DNA of 18,007 nucleotides from JAUVDZ01 sp964346325 (lineage in GTDB: Bacteria > Patescibacteriota > Gracilibacteria > UBA1369 > PNNO01): assembly GCA_964346325.1 (NCBI GenBank), contig CAYFUK010000026.1, positions 1-18,007 on the forward strand. Reading direction: 5' to 3'. Made by a program: the position numbers and the translations under genes. The first letter of the stretch is position 1, and each line of letters begins with the position of its first letter. Below, piece by piece: positions 13,332-18,007 of the stretch. The notes under the pieces are model-generated. The model saw only the letters and a program-made list of their open reading frames with translations, had not been told where the DNA came from and made no database searches.

Positions 13332-15076
13332 CTCCTTCAAAAATCAAAAAGGGCGCTAAAGTTGCGATCCCGGGATCCAAAAGCTATACAAACAGAGCGC
13401 TTGTTTTAACTGCTTTGGCTGAAGGAAAAAGTGTACTTCGCAATCCCCTTTTCAGTGATGATACAAAATATGCAATTGAAGCTTTGCGTAAACTCGGAGT
13501 TCGCATAGAACGCAATGGTGATGACTTAACGATATACGGCAAAGGCGGAAAATTTGAAAAACCCCATGATGTTCTTTTTTTGGGCAATGCAGGTACAGCG
13601 GTGCGTTTTTTTACGGCTATGCTTTGTACCACAGGATTCAAAACAAAAATTACGGGAAACAAACGCATGCGCGAAAGGCCTCTTCACGACCTATTAACTT
13701 CTTTGCGCGATTTTGGAGCTAAACTCGAAACAGTAAACAAAAACGGTTGTCCTCCGGTAAAAATAAAGGGTAACGGTATAAAGGGCGGCAAAATTGAACT
13801 GAGCGGAAAAATCAGCAGTCAATATCTGTCCGCATTATTAATGATCGCACCATACGCTGATTCGGACATTGAAATTCGAATCAAAGACGAACTTGTTTCA
13901 AAACCATACATCAACATGACATTGCAAATAATGCAGAACTTCGGGGTGCAAGTCGAATGCGATGGATATTCACGATTTACGATTAAAAGCGGCCAACATT
14001 ACAAAGCATGCGATTATGAAGTTGAAGGTGATGCTTCATCAGCCTCTTATTTTTATGCTCTTGAAAAATTGCATGGCGTAAAACTTGATATTCAAAATAT
14101 TAATGAGGATTCTTTGCAAGCAGATATTGGATTTTTGGAATTTATCAAACCGAGTTTGGCGGGTAAACCGAGTCTACCCGGTATACTCGGTCTGAACCAT
14201 ATGCCTGATGCAGCTATGACAGTCGCAATTCTTGCTGCCTTCAAAAAAGGCAAAACCCGGCTGACAAATATTGCAAATCTTCGATACAAAGAAACCGACC
14301 GTATCAAAGCTCTTGTTACGGAACTCAATAAAGTCGGATGCAAGGCTGAAGAACTCGAAGACGGTATTGAGATAAACGGGGATCCATCAAAATTAAAAGG
14401 TCCCGCACTTATTGAAACCTATGATGATCACCGCATGGCTATGTGTTTTGCGGTATTAGCATCCAAAATCCCCGATATACAAATTCTTGATCCTGATTGT
14501 ACCTCAAAAACATATCCGAACTTTTTTGGGGATCTGCAAAAAACCGGAATAAAAATAGAAAAAATCAAAATTCCAAACATTTACTTAACGGGAATGAGAG
14601 GATCGGGCAAATCATCGATCGGCCGTGAACTGGCAAAAATTCTTAACTTTGAATTTATCGATTCCGATGAAGAAATCGAAAAACAGGAAAAATCTAAAAT
14701 CGAACAAATTGTCAAAAATAAATCGTGGTTCCATTTTAGAAAAATCGAAAAATATGTAATTCGAAGGCTTGCACGTAAACAAAACACGGTGATTGCAACG
14801 GGCGGAGGTGTTATTTTGGATAGAGAGAATGTTTCAGGGCTTCAAAAAAACGGCAAAATCATATTACTAAAAGCTCCGGTTGAAACTCTCGAAAAAAGAA
14901 TCGCGAACGATTCCAATCGACCTCCCCTAACAAAACAAAAAAATCTTAAAGATGAACTTGCTGAACTTTGGACCAAACGTAAAGAAAAATACACAAAAGC
15001 AGCTGATTTTGAATTTGATTCCGCACAGGATTTAAGCTTAAATGAAAAGGCACAGCAAATAATCCAACTTATATGA
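13313..15076 (+). CDS. aroA-aroK: Fused EPSP synthase - shikimate kinase
   Basis: One 587-residue polypeptide carrying two shikimate-pathway activities. Residues 1 to about 420 are EPSP synthase, which joins PEP to shikimate-3-phosphate: IPGSKSYTNRALVL, LGNAGTAVRFF, NKRMRERPLHDL, SSQYLSALLM, LNHMPDAAMT, RYKETDRI, YDDHRMAM and CTSKTYPNFF. Residues about 423-587 are shikimate kinase: Walker A GMRGSGKSS (427-435), FIDSDEEIE, FRKIE (the substrate arginine), ATGGGVIL and NRPPL. Kinase product is the EPSP synthase substrate, so fusion links consecutive steps. Residues 279-293 replace a conserved region with a repeat-encoded peptide (see the repeat entry). The segment between FIK and LNHMPDAAM is 14 residues, where the E. 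coli enzyme has about 25. It overlaps aroB by 19 bases and the next gene by ATGA. Confidence 0.95.
   Translation: MQKALITPSKIKKGAKVAIPGSKSYTNRALVLTALAEGKSVLRNPLFSDDTKYAIEALRKLGVRIERNGDDLTIYGKGGKFEKPHDVLFLGNAGTAVRFFTAMLCTTGFKTKITGNKRMRERPLHDLLTSLRDFGAKLETVNKNGCPPVKIKGNGIKGGKIELSGKISSQYLSALLMIAPYADSDIEIRIKDELVSKPYINMTLQIMQNFGVQVECDGYSRFTIKSGQHYKACDYEVEGDASSASYFYALEKLHGVKLDIQNINEDSLQADIGFLEFIKPSLAGKPSLPGILGLNHMPDAAMTVAILAAFKKGKTRLTNIANLRYKETDRIKALVTELNKVGCKAEELEDGIEINGDPSKLKGPALIETYDDHRMAMCFAVLASKIPDIQILDPDCTSKTYPNFFGDLQKTGIKIEKIKIPNIYLTGMRGSGKSSIGRELAKILNFEFIDSDEEIEKQEKSKIEQIVKNKSWFHFRKIEKYVIRRLARKQNTVIATGGGVILDRENVSGLQKNGKIILLKAPVETLEKRIANDSNRPPLTKQKNLKDELAELWTKRKEKYTKAADFEFDSAQDLSLNEKAQQIIQLI
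14147..14191. repeat. In-frame palindromic repeat inside aroA
   Basis: Two 18-base units (14147-14164 and 14165-14182) encode KPSLAG and KPSLPG and both start AAACCGAGT. The second unit is also the left half of a palindrome: ACCGAGT (14167-14173) pairs with ACTCGGT (14185-14191), and the core TACCCGGTA (14175-14183) is itself symmetrical; only the bases at 14174 and 14184 fail to pair. CGGGTA (14160-14165) also pairs with TACCCG (14175-14180). The words match the intergenic palindrome cluster at 2042-2089. Expressed as protein, it is proline- and glycine-rich and replaces normal EPSP synthase sequence. Confidence 0.8.
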
Positions 15077-15339
15077 ACGAAGAAATAAAAGAACTTTTAG
15101 AAAAAAACAATAAACTGCTCGAGGAACTCTTGAAATATCAGCGAAAAGAACATCATGCTCAAACCCGGCGCTGGGTTTTGCAGACTTTTATTCAATTATT
15201 ACCTTTTATACTGCTGCTTTTGCTTGGATGGTATGTTTTTAATCTGATTATGGAAAATATCCAGGCTCTTCAGGATAATATTGATGCCTTAAAGCAAGGT
15301 TTCAACAATATTATTGATGATGTTACTTTTTGGGATTAA
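15073..15339 (+). CDS. Small coiled-coil membrane protein of unknown function
   Basis: An 88-residue protein with no recognised family. Residues 1-33 are a charged helix with heptad-like leucines (EEIKELLEKNNKLLEELLKY), then QTRRWVLQTF. One strong transmembrane span follows at about 38-62 (FIQLLPFILLLLLGWYVFNLI). The tail NIQALQDNIDALKQGFNNII is amphipathic. The positive residues before the span suggest the N-terminus is cytosolic. Its ATG overlaps the aroA-aroK stop in an ATGA junction, so it is co-translated with the shikimate genes, yet nothing in it hints at an enzyme. It may be a membrane anchor or scaffold, or simply a passenger at the operon end. Tail to tail with the U32 gene, 10 bases apart. 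Confidence 0.75.
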   Translation: MNEEIKELLEKNNKLLEELLKYQRKEHHAQTRRWVLQTFIQLLPFILLLLLGWYVFNLIMENIQALQDNIDALKQGFNNIIDDVTFWD

Positions 15340-15349
15340 ATTTCAGATC

Positions 15350-16549
15350 TCATAACTTCATTCGTATTATTGAATTAATTGGTACGTTTTTGTTAAATTT
15401 GAATGTACGCTCCCCTGCTCCGCCATGTGCAGCCTCAAGGTTTTCGCCTTCTTCATCAAAAATATCTTCGATTTTTGCTTCAAAACTCTCGGTCGGAGTA
15501 AAAATCTCAACTTTATCACCTTTTTCAATACGGTTACGAACCTCAACCAAACCTTTGTGATCGCGTACAACTCCAATAAATTTATGAGTTTGTTTTGGTT
15601 CGTTCTTTTCATAATGGATATCGTCGTCTGTAAAAGTTCCTTTTAAAAATCCCGTAGAATATCCGCGGTTAGCTGTTTTTAAAAGTTCTGACATTAAATT
15701 CGGATCATAGGGCCGTCCGGTAATCATAGCGTCAATTGCGCGTCTGTAAACATTTGTAACAGTTGAAAGATAGTATATGGATTTGCTTCGTCCTTCAACT
15801 TTAAACCCGACAACACCGGCGTCTGCAAGTTCACGAAGATACGGAAGTGCACAAATATCACGGGCATTAAATAAATATGTTCCGTTATCATCTTCCTCAA
15901 TCGGCATAAATTCACCGGGCCTCATTTCTTCTTCCAAATATGCCTTATACTTCCATCTGCAACTTTGCGCACAAATTCCCTGGTTTGCATCACGATGAGT
16001 CATGTATTGAGACATAAGGCATCTGCCCGAATAAGCAACACATATAGCACCGTGAACAAAAGCTTCAAGCTCCATTTCGGGTACTTTTTGGTGTATTTCT
16101 TTAATTTCATCAAGGCTCAGCTCGCGCGGTAAAACAACACGTTTTGCGCCCAGATTCCGCCAAAATTCAACATCCTTATAATTTACGGAATTCGCCTGAA
16201 CGGAAATATGAATCTTAGCATCGGGATATTCTTCTTTAATCAAACTAAAAACACCCGGGTCGGCAACAATCAAAGCATCGGGTTTAATCTCACTTAAATA
16301 CTTAATATGTTGTCTGAATACATCAATTTTGGAATTATGAGGATAAATGTTAATTGTCACATAAACTTTTTTGCCTAACTTATGCGCTTTTTCAATTGAT
16401 TCTTTCAACTTTTCCTTATCAAAATCATTTACACGGCTTCGCATGCTAAAGCCCGTTAGGCCCATATATACTGTGTCAGCTCCATATTCGAAAGCAAAAT
16501 TCATTTTTTCCGGAGAGCCTCCGGGAACGATTAATTCCGGTTTTAACAT
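15350..16549 (-). CDS. Peptidase U32-family protein, TrhP/YrrO-like tRNA hydroxylation factor
   Basis: U32 proteins were named as collagenases, but several are now known as RNA-modifying iron-sulfur proteins; TrhP types make 5-hydroxyuridine at tRNA position 34 with prephenate. The 399 residues fit TrhP in length. The U32 signature EAFVHGAICVAYSGRCLMSQ is at 162-181, followed by HRDANQGICAQSCRWKY. Cys170, 177, 193 and 197, plus Cys in NARDICALP, are candidate cluster ligands. The barrel N-terminus LIVPGGSPEKMNFAFEYGAD and GFKVEGRSKS are standard. The C-terminal 80 residues (HKFIGVVRDHKGLVEVRNR, GDKVEIFTP) match the U32_C domain. The prephenate need gives a loose link to the neighbouring shikimate genes, but that is inference. 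Divergent from nadB. Confidence 0.88.
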   Translation of the reverse strand: MLKPELIVPGGSPEKMNFAFEYGADTVYMGLTGFSMRSRVNDFDKEKLKESIEKAHKLGKKVYVTINIYPHNSKIDVFRQHIKYLSEIKPDALIVADPGVFSLIKEEYPDAKIHISVQANSVNYKDVEFWRNLGAKRVVLPRELSLDEIKEIHQKVPEMELEAFVHGAICVAYSGRCLMSQYMTHRDANQGICAQSCRWKYKAYLEEEMRPGEFMPIEEDDNGTYLFNARDICALPYLRELADAGVVGFKVEGRSKSIYYLSTVTNVYRRAIDAMITGRPYDPNLMSELLKTANRGYSTGFLKGTFTDDDIHYEKNEPKQTHKFIGVVRDHKGLVEVRNRIEKGDKVEIFTPTESFEAKIEDIFDEEGENLEAAHGGAGERTFKFNKNVPINSIIRMKL

Positions 16550-16590
16550 CTAATTGCAGGTTAAATGCGGAGGTAAACTTATCAAAACTA

Positions 16591-16599
16591 TGTTAGAAT
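16591..16599 (+). promoter_or_regulatory. Extended -10 element before nadB, possibly giving a leaderless mRNA
   Basis: TG-T-TAGAAT (16591-16599) matches an extended -10 with five of six hexamer bases. Only six bases (16600-16605) separate it from the nadB ATG, so transcription would begin at or next to the start codon. No convincing -35 is visible. The absence of a Shine-Dalgarno fits a leaderless message. Confidence 0.35.
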
Positions 16600-16605
16600 T
16601 GCAAC

Positions 16606-18007
16606 ATGAAACAGTTCGACTTTATTGTTATCGGCTCGGGAATATCGGGACTCAACTTCTCACTTGGCGCTTCAAAAAAAGGCAAGGTTTTAATAATAAC
16701 CAAAAAGAAAATAATCGAAGGAGCAACAAACTACGCACAGGGCGGAATCGCGGCTGTTCTGGATAAGCTCGACAACTTCCAAAAACATATAAACGATACC
16801 ATGAAAGCCGGCGCTTATCACAACAATAAACGGGCGGTCGAATTTATGGTTAAAAACGCACCAAAAGAAATCCGAAAACTTCAAAATATTGGTGTGAATT
16901 TTGACGAAAAGCTTGCCAAAGAAGGCGGACACTCTCATAGACGTATTGCTTTTGTAAAAGACCGAACCGGCCAATCAATCGAAAAAGCTCTAATCAAATC
17001 AGTAAGAATAAATCCAAAAATAGAAATATGGGAAGATACCTTCGCAATCGACTTATTAAGTGACCGAAAACAAACCTGCTATGGGGTTCAGATTCTTAAA
17101 AAAGGCCATGTGCAAAACATTTACGCTTCAGCTGTAATACTGGCAACAGGCGGGCTCGGCCGGATCTATAAACATACGACAAATCCAAAGATATCAACCG
17201 CGGACGGCATTGCAATGGGGGCCAGAGCCGGAACAAAATTGAAAGATCTTGAATTCATACAATTTCATCCAACTACCCTGAACTCACCGAAAAAAAGCAA
17301 ATTTTTGCTTTCCGAAGCTTTGCGCGGAGAAGGGGCAAAACTGATAAATCATAAAGGTAAAAGATTCGTAGATGAGTTAATGCCGCGCGATATTGTTGCA
17401 AGGACCGTTTATAAAGAATCGCTTAAAGGGCCAGTTTATCTTGATATATCCCATAAACGCTCAAAAGAAATCAGCAAAAGATTCCCTTATATTTACAATG
17501 AGCTTAAAAAACGTGGATTTGATTTGAGCCGCCAAAGAATACCAATTTCACCTGCGGCGCATTATTCCTGTGGCGGAATTCAAGTGAATTTAAAAGGTGA
17601 AACTTCGGTAAAAAATCTTTATGCCTTTGGTGAAGTTGCCTGCACCGGCGTTCACGGAGCAAACCGCCTGGCAAGTAATTCACTTTTGGAAGCTGTTGTT
17701 TTTAGTGAACTTATAGGCAAAAATCTCAAAATCAAAAATCTCAAAATCAAAAATCAATTTTCAAAGCCAAAATTTGCAAAAAAATCAAATCATCAATTAA
17801 TCAAACGAAAAATAAAAAAAATTATGTGGGAAGACGTGGGCATAATACGAAAACCGGACAAACTTAATCGGGCACTTGAAAAACTGGAATCAATAAATTT
17901 CACTCCCTCGGCTGAAGTTGCATCACTCGAAACTAAAAATATGTTGCAAACCGCGATTTTGGTAACAAAAGCTGCGATAAAAAGAAAAAACTCACTCGGA
18001 TGTCACT
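16606..18007 (+). CDS. nadB: L-aspartate oxidase, C-terminus cut by window edge
   Basis: Oxidises L-aspartate to iminoaspartate with FAD, the first step of de novo NAD synthesis. From ATG at 16606, 467 residues are seen before the window ends. The FAD-binding VIGSGISGLN is near residue 8. NYAQGGIAAVLD follows, then GGHSHRRIAF, DRTGQSIEKAL, ILATGGLGRIYKHTTNP, FIQFHPTTL and SEALRGEGAKLIN. RFVDELMPRDIVAR, SPAAHYSCGGI and GEVACTGVHGANRLASNSLLEA complete the fumarate-reductase-type core. The C-terminal helical domain has started (IMWEDVGIIRKPDKLNRAL). A 15-base duplication gives NLKIKNLKIK just after the core (17719-17748). Roughly 20-60 residues are missing. nadA and nadC are not in the window; downstream sequence would show whether they follow. 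Confidence 0.96.
   Translation, partial: MKQFDFIVIGSGISGLNFSLGASKKGKVLIITKKKIIEGATNYAQGGIAAVLDKLDNFQKHINDTMKAGAYHNNKRAVEFMVKNAPKEIRKLQNIGVNFDEKLAKEGGHSHRRIAFVKDRTGQSIEKALIKSVRINPKIEIWEDTFAIDLLSDRKQTCYGVQILKKGHVQNIYASAVILATGGLGRIYKHTTNPKISTADGIAMGARAGTKLKDLEFIQFHPTTLNSPKKSKFLLSEALRGEGAKLINHKGKRFVDELMPRDIVARTVYKESLKGPVYLDISHKRSKEISKRFPYIYNELKKRGFDLSRQRIPISPAAHYSCGGIQVNLKGETSVKNLYAFGEVACTGVHGANRLASNSLLEAVVFSELIGKNLKIKNLKIKNQFSKPKFAKKSNHQLIKRKIKKIMWEDVGIIRKPDKLNRALEKLESINFTPSAEVASLETKNMLQTAILVTKAAIKRKNSLGCH
17719..17748. repeat. 15-base tandem duplication in nadB
   Basis: Two exact 15-base copies (17719-17733 and 17734-17748), followed by the first seven bases of a third, encode NLKIK twice. It stays in frame and falls in the linker between the FAD/capping core and the C-terminal helical domain. 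This is typical of replication slippage in an A-rich stretch. Confidence 0.8.

Noticed and set aside
13366..13379. Palindrome ATCCCGGGAT in aroA
   Set aside because: It encodes the conserved IPGSKS motif, so the symmetry is coincidental to coding.
1..18007. TGA recoding as glycine (genetic code 25)
   Set aside because: Several intact genes end at TGA exactly where their families end, and no in-frame TGA interrupts a gene.
1..18007. CRISPR arrays, insertion sequences, prophage genes
   Set aside because: No regularly spaced direct repeats, transposase motifs or phage proteins were seen.

Overview
The window is an AT-rich bacterial chromosome segment, densely coded on both strands. TGA is an ordinary stop here: it ends tatD, one glycosyltransferase, both ABC genes, aroA-aroK and the U32 gene. 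That argues against the recoded Gracilibacteria/Absconditabacteria. None of the 17 starts has a usable Shine-Dalgarno sequence. PurM is of the long form familiar from Bacteroidetes. The gene mix (several glycosyltransferases, an ABC-2 polysaccharide exporter, small unknown coiled-coil and membrane proteins, tiny gaps and overlaps) also fits Patescibacteria/CPR, perhaps a Peregrinibacteria-like lineage with fuller biosynthesis. I cannot decide between a CPR and an FCB-type origin from this window alone.

Layout. 1-1770: purM (runs off the left edge) and a uridine-kinase-family gene, divergent around a shared promoter region. 1771-2187: no protein gene; it holds a foldable stretch (1780-1888), tRNA-Lys(CUU) with a likely terminator, and three adjacent perfect hairpins. 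2188-4630: a GT4 glycosyltransferase overlapping radA. 4633-5175: two unknown small genes on the minus strand behind an 11-bp palindrome. 5310-6068: tatD. 6108-9630: a GT2-GT4 fusion, an unknown 113-residue protein on the other strand, and a GT4 gene whose 5' end looks frameshifted. 9646-11147: ATPase and permease of an ABC-2 polysaccharide exporter. 11219-15339: the shikimate operon aroF, aroB, aroA-aroK fusion and a small membrane protein. 15350-16549: a U32 (TrhP-like) protein. 16606-end: nadB, cut by the right edge.

How it fits together. The glycosyltransferases and exporter probably build and export a cell-surface glycan. aroF, aroB and aroA-aroK cover the DAHP, dehydroquinate, shikimate kinase and EPSP steps; aroD, aroE and aroC must lie elsewhere if present. 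purM, the uridine kinase and nadB point to purine, pyrimidine-salvage and NAD synthesis.

The most unusual signal is a palindromic repeat inside aroA (14147-14191). It is in frame and encodes KPSLAG/KPSLPG/ILG where other EPSP synthases have a conserved, longer segment. It shares its word set (ACCGAGT, TACCCGGTA) with the hairpin cluster beside tRNA-Lys. This resembles the protein-coding palindromic elements of Rickettsia, but with a different sequence.
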